Shown: piece by piece, positions 26,486-38,274 of the stretch
How the letters are laid out: each line of letters opens with the position of its first letter
Numbering within the stretch: position 1 is the stretch's first letter
Assembly: GCF_007474605.1 (NCBI RefSeq)
Contig: NZ_VHKL01000001.1
Span: 62,001 to 126,000 of the forward strand
DNA length: 64,000 bases
From: Rhodoligotrophos appendicifer
GTDB taxonomy: Bacteria; Pseudomonadota; Alphaproteobacteria; Rhizobiales; Im1
Direction of reading: 5' to 3'
Notes under the pieces: model-generated
The model's input: the letters and a program-made list of their open reading frames with translations, nothing else
Told to the model about the DNA's origin: nothing
The model's database searches: none
Program-made: the position numbers and the translations under genes

Positions 26486-26632
26486 GTCATCCTGGGCGCA
26501 CTGCAGCGCGAAGCGGTGCCCCTCCCCAAACCGTCATCCCGGGCGCACTGCAGCGCGAAGCGGTGCCCCTCCCCAAACTGTCATCCCGGGCGCACTGCAG
26601 CGCGAAGCGGTGCCGTGCAGACCCGGGACCCC
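26486..26632. repeat. three tandem 47-bp REP-like units (type D)
   Basis: Units start at 26486, 26533 and 26580, each beginning GTCATCC and containing GGGCGCACTGCAGCGCGAAG. The last is a complete 53-base palindrome-type element (26580-26632) ending in ACCCGGGACCCC, with ATCCCGGG/CCCGGGAC arms. An identical 53-base element is at 54673-54725. There are no unique spacers of CRISPR type. Confidence 0.88.
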
Positions 26633-26672
26633 ATGCGGCTCGAGAACCCCATGCGGCCGAAACCCGCCCCCC

Positions 26673-27440
26673 TTACACGAAGTCGAAATCCCGCGCGCTC
26701 AGCTCGGCTGCCTCCACCATGAGATCGAAATCGCTTCGCTGGTCGCCATCATTGTCGATCGACACCTGCAGCCAACCGCAGCCCCGGTCGAGAATGCCGA
26801 TCTCCGGCCGACCGCCGGTGAAGTCCTGGCCCTGCACCCAGCTCAGGCCGACATCCTTCATCGCCTCGGTCCTCTGGATGACGATCCTGTCGACACCGGC
26901 CGTGAACCCATAGATGGAATCCGGCCCCGCAGCGGCGCTCGAATCCTCCAGCGACGTGAAGATGAAGCGGTCCCGTCCTCCGCCGCCGATGAAGCCGTCC
27001 CGGCCGAGCCCGCCGATCAGGTCCTCGCTGTGCGCCGAGCCATAGAGAAAATTGTTCTTGCTGTCTCCGACGAGTGATCGCATGCCCCGCACCGCAACCA
27101 CATGCTCGATTTCGATGTCCGGTCGAGCGAGTTCGAGCCGCTCCCCGCCGAGCGAGCCATCCCGTTCCAGGGTCATCGTTCCCAGATTGAAACTGAAGAC
27201 ACCGTCCATCCCGGACAGATCGAGGGTGATCTCCCGGTGCAGCGTCTCCCCGTCGACCTTCGCGCCCCGCACCTCCGCCTGGCCGTCGAACACCCGCTCC
27301 AGAGTTTCCCACGTCGCCCTTGGGGCCGCGTCCCGGCTGGCGCAGGGATCCGCCGGGCGGGGCACTGTACAATGATCGGGCCTGCCTTGCGTCAGGGTCG
27401 CAGTCACGGGGAACAGTCGGGGGAGATACGGGCTCTGCAT
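26673..27440 (-). CDS. RTX-type calcium-binding repeat protein, probable type I secretion substrate
   Basis: A 255-residue protein without an N-terminal signal. Residues 143-160 carry two GGxGxDxxx nonapeptide repeats (GGLGRDGFI, GGGGRDRFI) preceded by a degenerate one, and the C terminus runs through GVDRIVI to ELSARDFDFV, an acidic segment with a hydrophobic end like type I secretion signals. The first 120 residues show no known domain. Few repeats and the small size resemble the C-terminal halves of serralysin-type or adhesin proteins without a catalytic part. AGGA lies eight bases before the ATG. No type I transporter is in the window. It is divergent from dapD. Confidence 0.72.
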   Translation of the reverse strand: MQSPYLPRLFPVTATLTQGRPDHCTVPRPADPCASRDAAPRATWETLERVFDGQAEVRGAKVDGETLHREITLDLSGMDGVFSFNLGTMTLERDGSLGGERLELARPDIEIEHVVAVRGMRSLVGDSKNNFLYGSAHSEDLIGGLGRDGFIGGGGRDRFIFTSLEDSSAAAGPDSIYGFTAGVDRIVIQRTEAMKDVGLSWVQGQDFTGGRPEIGILDRGCGWLQVSIDNDGDQRSDFDLMVEAAELSARDFDFV

Positions 27441-27701
27441 AAATCAAGTCCTTTGAAAATACGGCGACGATCGCCGGGGGCAAGGACATGGGAGGAGAAG
27501 GTGCTTTTTTGATGCGACCGGTTTGGCGCTTTGTGATCCTGATGATGGAGTTTCCGAGTGGCCGGCATCGCCTGGCTCTGTGTTTCGCCCCCTCAGCGAT
27601 TGACGGGTTGCGCCCCTGCTCGTTCCATCGCCTCCGGCCGCAGTTGACAGCGGCCGCTCGAACGCTAGTGTTCCGCCGCGACAGACCCATTCGGAGCCTC
27701 T

Positions 27702-28544
27702 ATGAGCCACGATCAGATCAGAACCGTCATCGAACGGGCTTTCGACGCACGCGACAGCGTGTCCCCGGCAACCACCGGCGAGATCCGCGACGCCGTCGCC
27801 ACGGCATTGAACTTGCTCGACACCGGCAAGCTCCGCGTCGCCGAACCGGGCGCTCAGGGCTGGACCGTCAATGAATGGCTCAAGAAGGCGGTCCTCCTGT
27901 CCTTCCGCCTCAACGACATGGCCCCCATTCCCGGCGGCCCCGGCGACTCGACCTGGTGGGACAAGGTCCCCTCGAAATTCGATGGCTGGGGCGCGGCCGA
28001 ATTCAAGGCGGCCGGCTTCCGCGCCGTCCCCAACTGCATTGTGCGGCGCTCCGCCTATATCGCCCCCGACGTCGTGCTCATGCCCTCCTTCGTCAATCTC
28101 GGCGCCTATGTCGACAGCGGCACCATGATCGACACCTGGGCGACCGTGGGATCCTGCGCCCAGATCGGCAAGAAGTGCCATATCTCAGGGGGCGCCGGCA
28201 TCGGTGGCGTGCTTGAGCCCCTTCAGGCCTCACCCGTCATCATCGAGGACAATTGCTTCATCGGCGCCCGCGCTGAAGTGGCCGAAGGCGTCATCGTCGG
28301 CACGGGCTCGGTGCTTGCCATGGGCGTCTATCTCGGCGCCTCCACCAAGATCATCGACCGCGAGACTGGTGAGGTTCATGTCGGCAAGGTCCCGCCTTAT
28401 TCCGTCGTCGTCTCCGGGACCACGGGCGCAAAGCCGCTTCCGGACGGCTCCATGGGCCCCGGGCTCTATTGCGCCGTCATCGTCAAGCGCGTCGACGAGC
28501 GGACCCGGTCCAAGACGTCGATTAATGAGCTCCTGAGAACCTGA
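27702..28544 (+). CDS. dapD: tetrahydrodipicolinate N-succinyltransferase
   Basis: A 280-residue enzyme of the succinylase branch of lysine/meso-diaminopimelate synthesis. The N-terminal helical domain is followed by a left-handed beta-helix with hexapeptide periodicity ([19 protein letters not shown] and onward), the conserved [17 protein letters not shown], and [12 protein letters not shown]. Length matches the family. It forms a cytoplasmic trimer. dapE follows within five bases, so both steps are co-expressed. Confidence 0.96.
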   Translation: MSHDQIRTVIERAFDARDSVSPATTGEIRDAVATALNLLDTGKLRVAEPGAQGWTVNEWLKKAVLLSFRLNDMAPIPGGPGDSTWWDKVPSKFDGWGAAEFKAAGFRAVPNCIVRRSAYIAPDVVLMPSFVNLGAYVDSGTMIDTWATVGSCAQIGKKCHISGGAGIGGVLEPLQASPVIIEDNCFIGARAEVAEGVIVGTGSVLAMGVYLGASTKIIDRETGEVHVGKVPPYSVVVSGTTGAKPLPDGSMGPGLYCAVIVKRVDERTRSKTSINELLRT

Positions 28545-28548
28545 TCCG

Positions 28549-29703
28549 GTGACCGACGCGCTTCCTCTTCTGCAGGCCTTGGTCCGCTTAGCCTCCGTGA
28601 CGCCCCGCTCGGAAGGAGCATTGGATCGCGTGCAGGAATGGCTGGAGCGCGCCGGGTTCACCTGCTGGCGTTTGCCTTTCCAGGCGCCGGAGACGGCAGC
28701 CGTCGACAATCTTTTCGCCCGTCTTGGAACGACCGCGCCGCATTTTTGCTTTGCCGGTCATGTTGATGTTGTCCCCCCTGGCGATGAGAGCCGCTGGACC
28801 CATCCGCCCTTCGCCGCTGAGATCTGCGACGGCAACCTCTATGGTCGCGGTGCGGTCGACATGAAAGGCTCCGTCGCCGCCTTTTGCGCCGCCGCAACCG
28901 ATTTCGCCGCGGATCACGAGGCCGGCTTTCCCGGCTCCATAAGTCTGCTCATCACTGGCGACGAGGAAGGCCCGTCCATCAACGGCACCGTCAAGGTCCT
29001 TGAATGGATGGCGGCGAACGGCCACGTCCCGACCGTCTGCCTGGTCGGTGAACCCAGCTCCTCTGAGCGTCTCGGCGATACGATCAAGATCGGCCGCCGC
29101 GGCAGCCTGAACGCGAAGCTGACGGTCTATGGAGTCCAGGGCCACGCTGCCTATCCGCACAAGGCCGACAACCCCATACCGAAGCTGGTGCGCATGCTCG
29201 ACGCCCTCGCCAGCGAAGCGCTCGATCAGGGCAATGACGCCTTCGAGCCTTCCACGCTTGCCATCACCGGGATCGATACCGGCAATCCGGCGGCCAACAT
29301 CATTCCCGATCGTGTCACCGCTGCCTTCAACGTCCGCTTCAACAGCGAATACACCCGCGCGTCTCTGGAGCGGTGGATCACCGATCGCTGCGACAGGGTG
29401 AGATCCGCCATGGGCGGCGAGTATCGGATCGAATTCTCCTCCAATGCGGACAGCTTCGTCACGCAGCCCGGGCCGCTGGTTGACACCGTCGTTGCCGCGG
29501 TCAGGGAGGCCACGGGGCTTGAGCCAGCCCTCACCACAGGTGGCGGCACCTCAGATGCGCGCTTCATCAAGAATTACTGTCCGGTCATCGAATTTGGACC
29601 GGTGAACCAGACCATCCACCAGACCGACGAGCACATTCCCATTGTCGAGCTTGAGGCTACGCGTCACATCTACCGATTGATCCTGGACCGCTACTTCTCT
29701 TGA
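28549..29703 (+). CDS. dapE: succinyl-diaminopimelate desuccinylase
   Basis: A 384-residue di-zinc M20 hydrolase. Ligands and catalytic residues are visible: H71 and D73 in FAGHVDVV, D104 in GAVDMKG, E139-E140 in TGDEEGPS. The C-terminal half contains the dimerisation domain and the TGGGTSDARFI segment with the second-subunit His region nearby. It removes succinate from N-succinyl-LL-diaminopimelate. The start is GTG at 28549, right after the dapD stop; no ATG alternative preserves the N terminus. Confidence 0.95.
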   Translation: MTDALPLLQALVRLASVTPRSEGALDRVQEWLERAGFTCWRLPFQAPETAAVDNLFARLGTTAPHFCFAGHVDVVPPGDESRWTHPPFAAEICDGNLYGRGAVDMKGSVAAFCAAATDFAADHEAGFPGSISLLITGDEEGPSINGTVKVLEWMAANGHVPTVCLVGEPSSSERLGDTIKIGRRGSLNAKLTVYGVQGHAAYPHKADNPIPKLVRMLDALASEALDQGNDAFEPSTLAITGIDTGNPAANIIPDRVTAAFNVRFNSEYTRASLERWITDRCDRVRSAMGGEYRIEFSSNADSFVTQPGPLVDTVVAAVREATGLEPALTTGGGTSDARFIKNYCPVIEFGPVNQTIHQTDEHIPIVELEATRHIYRLILDRYFS

Positions 29704-29759
29704 AGCCGGGCCGCCTTCGCCCTCCCGGCGAACAGCCCCCGTGCCGGAACCTCCTGTTG

Positions 29760-30314
29760 ATGATTTCGTCTGAAGAATTTTCTTCCGCCCTGCGCGGCGC
29801 TTGGCGCCTGCTGAACCGTGACCCTGGCGGCTACCAGGATTTCCAGCTCGATCGGACGGGCCTCTGGCACTCCTTCACCGCGGTCGTCATCGTGGCACCG
29901 CTCTACCTTTTCTTGATGGCAACGACCTACGGGATCCAGGCTGATCCTCCGGTGGCCTTGTCTTATCCCCATGCGCTCGTCGGCTTGCTTCTGGAATGGG
30001 CCGGCTTCGTCGCTCTGGCGATGGCAGCAACGCGGCTGATGGAAAAGCCGCACCGCTTCACGCCCCTGGTGGTCGCCTATAACTGGTCTTCGGTCTTGAT
30101 CGTCACGGCCATGATCCCGGCGGCCCTTCTCTTCCGCTATGGCCTCTTCAACGCCAACAGCATGATCGCCTGGACGATCGTCATCAACCTCATCGGCCTC
30201 TATTACCGCTGGTACATTGCCCGCACCGCCCTCGGCAGCTCGGGCCAGGCCGCCGCAGCCTTCGTGGCCGCCGACGTGGCCATAAGCCTGACCATCGATT
30301 TCCTGGTTACCTAG
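29760..30314 (+). CDS. predicted multi-pass membrane protein downstream of dapE
   Basis: A 184-residue protein with four to five hydrophobic stretches (around FTAVVIVAPLYLFLMATTY, the segment beginning HALVGLLLEWAGFVAL, NWSSVLIVTAMIPAALLF, and IAWTIVINLIGLYYRWYIA). ISSEEFSSALRGAWRLLNRDP at the start is hydrophilic and probably cytoplasmic. ATG at 29760 is favoured over the TTG at 29700, which overlaps the end of dapE. Genes like this follow dapE in several rhizobial genomes, as far as I recall, but no function is known. It may be cotranscribed with dapDE. Confidence 0.75.
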   Translation: MISSEEFSSALRGAWRLLNRDPGGYQDFQLDRTGLWHSFTAVVIVAPLYLFLMATTYGIQADPPVALSYPHALVGLLLEWAGFVALAMAATRLMEKPHRFTPLVVAYNWSSVLIVTAMIPAALLFRYGLFNANSMIAWTIVINLIGLYYRWYIARTALGSSGQAAAAFVAADVAISLTIDFLVT

Positions 30315-30373
30315 AGCTAACCACCGACAGCGTACACCGCCTCACGGTCATCCCCGCCGGAGCACCCCCCTCT

Positions 30374-30473
30374 GTCATCCCGGCCGCAGCGTCCCCCCTC
30401 CCCCGTCATCCCGGCCGCAGCGTCCCCCCTCCCCCGTCATCCCGGCCGGAGCGAAGCGAAGAGCCGGGACCCC
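30374..30473. repeat. three tandem 31-bp REP-like units (type C)
   Basis: Units beginning GTCATCCCGGCCG start at 30374, 30405 and 30436. The first two are truncated 31-base forms; the third is full length and ends in GAGCCGGGACCCC. They lie in the convergent gap between the membrane protein gene and truA and can fold as hairpins (CCCGGC/GCCGGG). Confidence 0.85.
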
Positions 30474-30524
30474 ATGCCGAATGCCCCCCCATGCCGCATG
30501 CACCCCCCGCCCACCCCGCATCCC

Positions 30525-31265
30525 TCAGTCATACTCCACCGCGGTCAGAGCGAGCCCCCAGGGTGGAGCCACCGCCCCGCAGGCCGCCCGGTCCCGGGCA
30601 TCCAACGCCCGCTCCATGTCCCCGTCCTGCCAGGCGCCTTCCCCCACGAGCTTCAGGCTCCCCACCATCGACCGGACCTGGTTGTGCAGGAATGAGCGCG
30701 CCGTCGCAGTGATCCGGATCTCCTCGCCCACGCGCTCCACGTCCAAAACGTCGAGCGTCTTCACCGGCGAGGCCGACTGGCAATGCACCGACCGGAACGT
30801 TGTGAAATCATGCCGCCCCGTGAGCACCTGTGCCGCCCGCCTCATGGCCGCCTCGTCCAAGGGACGCGCCACCAGCCAGGCCCGTCCCCGATCCAACGCG
30901 AGCGGGCTGCGGCGATTGATGATGCGATACGAATAATGTCTCCGCCGCGCCGAAAAGCGCGCGTGGAAGTCCTCTGCCGCCTCTTCGGCGGACAGAACCG
31001 AGATGGGATCCGGCTTCAGGTGAAAATTCAGGCCCGCCCGCAGTCGCTCCGCCGCCCAGCTCCGCGCCAGGTCCACATGCGCCACCTGCCCCGTGGCATG
31101 GACCCCCGAATCGGTCCGCCCGGAGCCGAACACGGTGACCGTCTCGCCGCACATCTTGAGAAGGGCGGCCTCCAGGGCGCCTTGCACGGTTGGACTGCCC
31201 AGCTGTCTTTGCCAGCCGGCGAAAGGCCCTCCGTCATATTCCACCGTAAATCTGTAACGCGGCAT
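30525..31265 (-). CDS. truA: tRNA pseudouridine(38-40) synthase
   Basis: A 246-residue enzyme that converts U38-U40 in the anticodon stem of several tRNAs. The catalytic Asp is D52 in [15 protein letters not shown]; other family landmarks are [13 protein letters not shown] near the start, [10 protein letters not shown] and the segment ending [11 protein letters not shown]. Length and order of motifs are standard. It is on the opposite strand to dapDE but in the same neighbourhood as in many rhizobia. Confidence 0.95.
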   Translation of the reverse strand: MPRYRFTVEYDGGPFAGWQRQLGSPTVQGALEAALLKMCGETVTVFGSGRTDSGVHATGQVAHVDLARSWAAERLRAGLNFHLKPDPISVLSAEEAAEDFHARFSARRRHYSYRIINRRSPLALDRGRAWLVARPLDEAAMRRAAQVLTGRHDFTTFRSVHCQSASPVKTLDVLDVERVGEEIRITATARSFLHNQVRSMVGSLKLVGEGAWQDGDMERALDARDRAACGAVAPPWGLALTAVEYD

Positions 31266-31356
31266 GCCGGCTCCCTCTCCACGGGCCTCCTCTATCGCGA
31301 CGGCGCCGCCGCGTCACCTGCTTGCCACCGCCGCGCCCTCGCGCTAACCATGGAGG

Positions 31357-31878
31357 ATGCCGGATGTTTCGCCCGCCCTGCCACGATGGCCGCTCGTCGA
31401 TGGCCGCCAATCGGAAACCGCCGCCACCGTCCAGCGCGGTGTGTGCCGCCTTCTGCGCGCCTCTGGTTTTGCAGCCGTGACTGAACTGCCCCTGGCGTCG
31501 GGCCGCCGGGCCGACATCATGGCCGTGAATGAGCGCGGTGACGTCTGGATCATCGAGATCAAGTCGAGCTTGGTGGATTTTCGCACCGACCGCAAATGGC
31601 CGGAATACTGGCACTTCTGCGACCGCCTCTATTTCGCCATTCCGGCGACCATGACCCCGGACATCATGCCCATGGAGGCGGGCTTGATCGTCGCCGACAA
31701 TTTCGGTGCTGAAATCATCCGCGACATCCCGGAGGTCCGCCTGGCCGGCTCCCGACGCAAGGCCGTGACCCTCCGCTTCGCCCGCGCCGCGGCCCTCCGC
31801 CTCCACAATCTCCGCGACCCCCTATGCGAAGGCCCCGGCGCCCCCGGCCCCTACGACAAACTGAGCGAAGTCGGCTGA
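31357..31878 (+). CDS. mmcB: MmcB-family DNA repair protein
   Basis: A 173-residue protein of the family represented by Caulobacter MmcB, linked there to mitomycin C resistance. The arrangement D53 (RADIMAV) with E67-I68-K69 (IIEIKSS) is the core of a PD-(D/E)xK nuclease-like fold, consistent with a DNA-processing role. FRTDRKWPEYWHFCDRLYFA is the most conserved family segment. GGAGG directly precedes the ATG, which is closer than usual. I do not see a clear LexA site upstream, so SOS control is not shown from this sequence. Confidence 0.85.
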   Translation: MPDVSPALPRWPLVDGRQSETAATVQRGVCRLLRASGFAAVTELPLASGRRADIMAVNERGDVWIIEIKSSLVDFRTDRKWPEYWHFCDRLYFAIPATMTPDIMPMEAGLIVADNFGAEIIRDIPEVRLAGSRRKAVTLRFARAAALRLHNLRDPLCEGPGAPGPYDKLSEVG

Positions 31879-31920
31879 CCTCATAGCCGCGTGACCCGCC
31901 GAAGCGAAGCCCCCCCACTC

Positions 31921-31991
31921 GTCATTATCCCGGCGGAAGCGAAGCCCCCCACTCGTCATCCCGGCCGAAGCGCAGCGAAGAGCCGGGACCC
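31921..31991. repeat. two REP-like units (type C)
   Basis: A truncated unit at 31921 and a full unit at 31954-31991, the latter ending GAGCCGGGACCCC, lie in the convergent gap between mmcB and the penicillin-binding protein gene. Confidence 0.8.
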
Positions 31992-32063
31992 CATCCCGCA
32001 CGCTGAAACCCCTCACGCGCCGCTGCGCGCGACCGTGCCCCCGACGAAGCCCCCCGCCCAAAC

Positions 32064-34298
32064 CTACCGCCCGCCAATATCCTGCTGCCGCCGGTCCATG
32101 CGGTTCACGGCCCGGGGATTCCATCCGTCATCTTCGCTGACGCGGTTTGAGGGGGGCGGCGCAGCGGCCCGGCCCCCGCTCGGCCGACCGCCGCCGAACA
32201 ATCCCTCGAAGAAGTTCTTGATGCCCTCCCCCACCGACGGTCCCTGATAGCGGGCGACCTGGGGCTGGGTGTAATACGGCTCCTGCTCCACGGGCTCGGA
32301 CGGTGCGCCCGGCAGCGGCAGTGACGGCAGGTCCTTGTGTGCCGGCCCCATCACGTCCTTCCAGATCGCCGCCGGCAATCCGCTTCCCGAAACCTTCTTG
32401 GTCGACGAATTATCGTCGTTCCCGACCCAGACCCCGCCCACCAGATGCGCGGTATAGCCGATGAACCACGCATCGCGGAAATCCTGCGTCGTGCCCGTCT
32501 TGCCCGCCGCATCCTGCCCGTCCAGCATGGCCCGCTTGGCCGTCCCGTCATGGATGGCGCTGCGCATCATGTCGTTCATCTCGCCGACGGCGCGCGCGTC
32601 CACCGCCTGCACCGTTTGCGCCGGCACCCGCTCGTAGAGCACGGTGCCGCTCTTCGTCAGGATCCTGTTGATGACGAACGGAAACGCCTCATATCCGCCA
32701 TTGGCAAAGGCCGCATAGGCCCCGGTGAGCTCCAGGAGATTGACCTCCGACGTCCCCAGCCCGATGGAGCCGTTCGACGTCAAGGGCGATTTGATGCCGA
32801 GCCGCGTCGCCGTATCGGCCACCGTCTGCGGACCCACCTCCATGGTGAGCTTGGCGGCGACCGTATTGAGCGACCGGGCGAGCGCCGTCCGCAGGGTCAC
32901 CGGCCCCGAATACTTTCGTGAATAATTCTCCGGCGCCCAGGTTCCGAACCGCACCGGTCCGTCCACCACCACGCTGTCGGGGGAGAATCCGTGTTCCATC
33001 GCCGCCAGATAGACGAAGGGCTTGAATGCCGATCCCGGCTGACGCTGCGCCTTGATGGCGCGGTTGTACTGGCTCTTCTTGTAGGACTTGCCGCCGACCA
33101 TGGCCTTGATGCCGCCCGAGGCGTCCATGACCACCATGGCCCCCTGCTGTGCGTTCTGCTTGGCGCCTTCATTGGCAAGATGCTTGCGCACCGAGGCCTC
33201 CGCGAGGCCCTGGAGCGTGGGATCGATCGTCGTCTCCACGATGAGGCTTTCCGTATACTCCCCCACCAGGTTGGGCACCATGTCCGCCACCCAGTCGGCG
33301 ATGTAGTAGCTCGCCGGCAGATAGTCCCGGGCCACCACCTCGGCCGGGCTGTTGATGGCTTTCTGCCCCTCCTCGGCGGAGATGTACTTCTCCTCCACCA
33401 TCGAATTGAGCACCGTATAGGCGCGCTCTTCCGCAGCCTTCGGCTTGTTGATCGGATTGTAATTCGCCGGCGCCTTCAACAGGCCCGCCAGGATGGCCGC
33501 CTCGGCCAGCGAGACCTCACGGATCGACTTGCCGAAATAATGCTGCGCCGCCGCCTCCACCCCATAGGCGCCGCCGCCGAAATAGACCCGGTTCAGATAG
33601 AGCTGGAAGATCTCTTCCTTCGTGAACTTATGCTCCAGCCACAGCGCCAGGATCGCCTCCTGGATCTTTCGCTGCATCGTCCTGTCGGGCTGCAGGAACA
33701 GGTTCTTCGCCAGCTGCTGGGTGATGGTCGAGCCGCCCTGCACGACGCCGCCGGCCTTGAAGTTCGTCGCCACCGCCCGGATCAGGCCGAGCGGATCGAT
33801 CCCGAAATGGCTGAAGAAACGCCTGTCTTCGATCGCCATCACCGCCTGCGGCACATAGTCGGGCAGTTCGTCGAAGCGGATGTCGTCGCCGAGAAATGAT
33901 CCCCGTTGCGCCAGCACCTGGCCGTCATCCGAGAGCAGCACCATGCCGGGCTCGCGCTGGGGGATCTTGAACAGCGTGTCGTTGGGCAGCGCCAGGAGGA
34001 AATAGGCGGAGATGCCGCCGATGGCGATCACGCCCCAGATGGCCAGCGTCAGTGACCAATAGACGGAGCGCAACAGCCATGAACGCTTCTTCCGGGGCGT
34101 CCGGCCGCGACCGCCGCCGCCGTTCCCGCCGCCACTGCCGCCATCACCGCCGCCATCACGTCCGTTGCGCCGGCCCCCGCGCATATTTCGAGACTCGCCG
34201 TCGAGGCCGCGACGCCTGTCATCCCCGCCGAACAGCTGGGGCTCGCGGTGATCGCGCTCTGTGCGGCCCGCTTGGGACCGTGATCGGAAAACGCCCAT
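32064..34298 (-). CDS. class A penicillin-binding protein (PBP1A type)
   Basis: A 744-residue bifunctional peptidoglycan synthase. A basic, Gly-rich cytoplasmic tail of about 70 residues precedes one membrane anchor (SVYWSLTLAIWGVIAIGGIS). The glycosyltransferase domain shows AIEDRRFFSHFGID with the catalytic Glu, QGGSTITQQLAKN and the KIQEAILALWLE region. The transpeptidase domain has SxxK in GSAFKP, SxN as SLN, and KTGT. The C terminus is Pro/Gly-rich. It sits in the inner membrane and makes and crosslinks glycan strands. ATG at 34298 has no strong ribosome binding site; a second ATG at 34184 would remove half of the tail. mrcA/pbp1A naming is not decided here. Confidence 0.93.
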   Translation of the reverse strand: MGVFRSRSQAGRTERDHREPQLFGGDDRRRGLDGESRNMRGGRRNGRDGGGDGGSGGGNGGGGRGRTPRKKRSWLLRSVYWSLTLAIWGVIAIGGISAYFLLALPNDTLFKIPQREPGMVLLSDDGQVLAQRGSFLGDDIRFDELPDYVPQAVMAIEDRRFFSHFGIDPLGLIRAVATNFKAGGVVQGGSTITQQLAKNLFLQPDRTMQRKIQEAILALWLEHKFTKEEIFQLYLNRVYFGGGAYGVEAAAQHYFGKSIREVSLAEAAILAGLLKAPANYNPINKPKAAEERAYTVLNSMVEEKYISAEEGQKAINSPAEVVARDYLPASYYIADWVADMVPNLVGEYTESLIVETTIDPTLQGLAEASVRKHLANEGAKQNAQQGAMVVMDASGGIKAMVGGKSYKKSQYNRAIKAQRQPGSAFKPFVYLAAMEHGFSPDSVVVDGPVRFGTWAPENYSRKYSGPVTLRTALARSLNTVAAKLTMEVGPQTVADTATRLGIKSPLTSNGSIGLGTSEVNLLELTGAYAAFANGGYEAFPFVINRILTKSGTVLYERVPAQTVQAVDARAVGEMNDMMRSAIHDGTAKRAMLDGQDAAGKTGTTQDFRDAWFIGYTAHLVGGVWVGNDDNSSTKKVSGSGLPAAIWKDVMGPAHKDLPSLPLPGAPSEPVEQEPYYTQPQVARYQGPSVGEGIKNFFEGLFGGGRPSGGRAAAPPPSNRVSEDDGWNPRAVNRMDRRQQDIGGR

Positions 34299-34496
34299 GA
34301 ACGCCGTTCGAACCCCTGCCTCGGTGTGTCAGCCGATCCTGAGTCTGACCCTATCCGGAATAGGCTTAATCCCGGGCTAATGCCCACCCGCGGGTCGAAA
34401 ATGCTATTCAATGGTGTCGTATTAATGGCTGTCAGTCAGCCGTCTTTCCCCACCTGCGAGCCACGGATCAACTTTCCTTGTATCGAGAGTCATGCG

Positions 34497-36926
<2,430 letters not shown>

Positions 36927-36943
36927 TCACCAATCCTGAACAA

Positions 36944-38119
36944 TTAATCGACCAGCTCGAGCAGCGCACCTTCGCGAACTTCGAAGAACTGCGCCGACCC
37001 ACGCAGCGGCTCGAAAAGCGCTGCGTCGGTTCCGGTCATCCACGCTTGGACCCCAAGCGTGGTAAGGCAATCGAACAAACCCTGCCGACGGGCTTCATCG
37101 AGATGCGCCGCGACTTCGTCCAGCAGCAGGATCGGCGCATAGCCGCCGAACCCGGCCGCGATGATCCGCGCATGCGCGAGGACGATACCGATCAACAGCG
37201 CCTTCTGTTCTCCCGTCGAGCAGAGCCGGGCATCGACATCCTTGGGACCATGCCGCACCATCAGATCGCTCCGATGAGGTCCGTTCAGCGTCCGCCCTGC
37301 CCCCGCATCCACTCTCCGCGAATCGTTTAACAGTCTACGATATCGCTCCTCGACATTCACCGCTGGTTCCTCGGTGATCTCGCTCTCCAGGGCCCCATCG
37401 ATGGCAAATCGCCCCCACGGGAACGCACCCATGCTGGCGCGCCCTGCCGGATCCTGTGCCACGGCGGTGAGTGTATCCACCAGGCTCCTCCGTGACGCTG
37501 CGATGGCCACCGCATGTTCGGCCATGGAGGTCTCGATGCTGTCGAGCCAGACGCCGTCGACCTGCCGTTGTTCCAGCAGCCGGTTCCGGTCGCGCATCAG
37601 CTTCTCGAAGGCCTGCACGCGGCTCGCATGCTCGGGGTCGATGCCGATGACCAGCCGGTCGAGGAAGCGTCGCCGGTCGGAGGCGGGCCCCATGAACAGC
37701 CGGTCCATGGCGGGCGTGATCCACGCCATGCGCACGGCATTTCCCAGCGCCCCGGATCCCCTCTGCTCGCGGCCGTCGATCTTGACCTGGCGGCCTTGCC
37801 CGCGCCCCTCGCTGAAGCCGGGTCTCTCGCCCTGCCAGGCCGTTCCGATCCGCAGTTCGGCTTCCGGTCCGTCGAGCCGGGCCGCAATCGCCCACTGACC
37901 GCCTTCGCCCCCGTGCCGGGACAGCTCGGGATACGTGGCCGACCGCAGCCCCCGGCCGGGGCAGAGGAGGGAGAGCGCTTCCAGGAGGTTGGTCTTGCCC
38001 GCGCCGTTCGGCCCGGTGAGCACCACCAATCCGGCGCCCACATCCAGTCTCAGATGCGCGTAGTTGCGGAAGTCGGTAAGCGTCAGCCTGTTGAGCGCCA
38101 GAGCGCGGGGTTTCGACAC
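36944..38119 (-). CDS. recF: DNA replication/repair protein RecF
   Basis: A 391-residue SMC-like ATPase that helps load RecA at gaps. Walker A GPNGAGKT (36-43), the family segment LTDFRNY near the start, the LSGG-like region represented by STGEQKALLIG, and Walker B LLLDEVAAHLD are visible. I chose the GTG at 38119, preceded by GGAGCG, because ATG upstream in the same frame (38212) would add about 31 residues absent from the family. It lies between dnaN and gyrB, as in Bradyrhizobium and Rhodopseudomonas. Confidence 0.94.
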   Translation of the reverse strand: MSKPRALALNRLTLTDFRNYAHLRLDVGAGLVVLTGPNGAGKTNLLEALSLLCPGRGLRSATYPELSRHGGEGGQWAIAARLDGPEAELRIGTAWQGERPGFSEGRGQGRQVKIDGREQRGSGALGNAVRMAWITPAMDRLFMGPASDRRRFLDRLVIGIDPEHASRVQAFEKLMRDRNRLLEQRQVDGVWLDSIETSMAEHAVAIAASRRSLVDTLTAVAQDPAGRASMGAFPWGRFAIDGALESEITEEPAVNVEERYRRLLNDSRRVDAGAGRTLNGPHRSDLMVRHGPKDVDARLCSTGEQKALLIGIVLAHARIIAAGFGGYAPILLLDEVAAHLDEARRQGLFDCLTTLGVQAWMTGTDAALFEPLRGSAQFFEVREGALLELVD

Positions 38120-38274
38120 CGTCAGCGCTCCAATTGAACTCTTAGTATGCGATGGTCTCCATCGGGCAAGCCAGCCGAGCGGCCGCCGAAATATGCCCCC
38201 GCCACCCGTCATCTATATGAGGGTTGAACCGCGGTTTTGCAAGCATTTCAGCCGGTTTGGAGCAGCCTCGGGTC

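Noticed and set aside
26486-26632. Possible CRISPR array
   Set aside because: Units are contiguous and spaced by the repeat itself, no unique spacers of constant length exist, and no cas gene is present.
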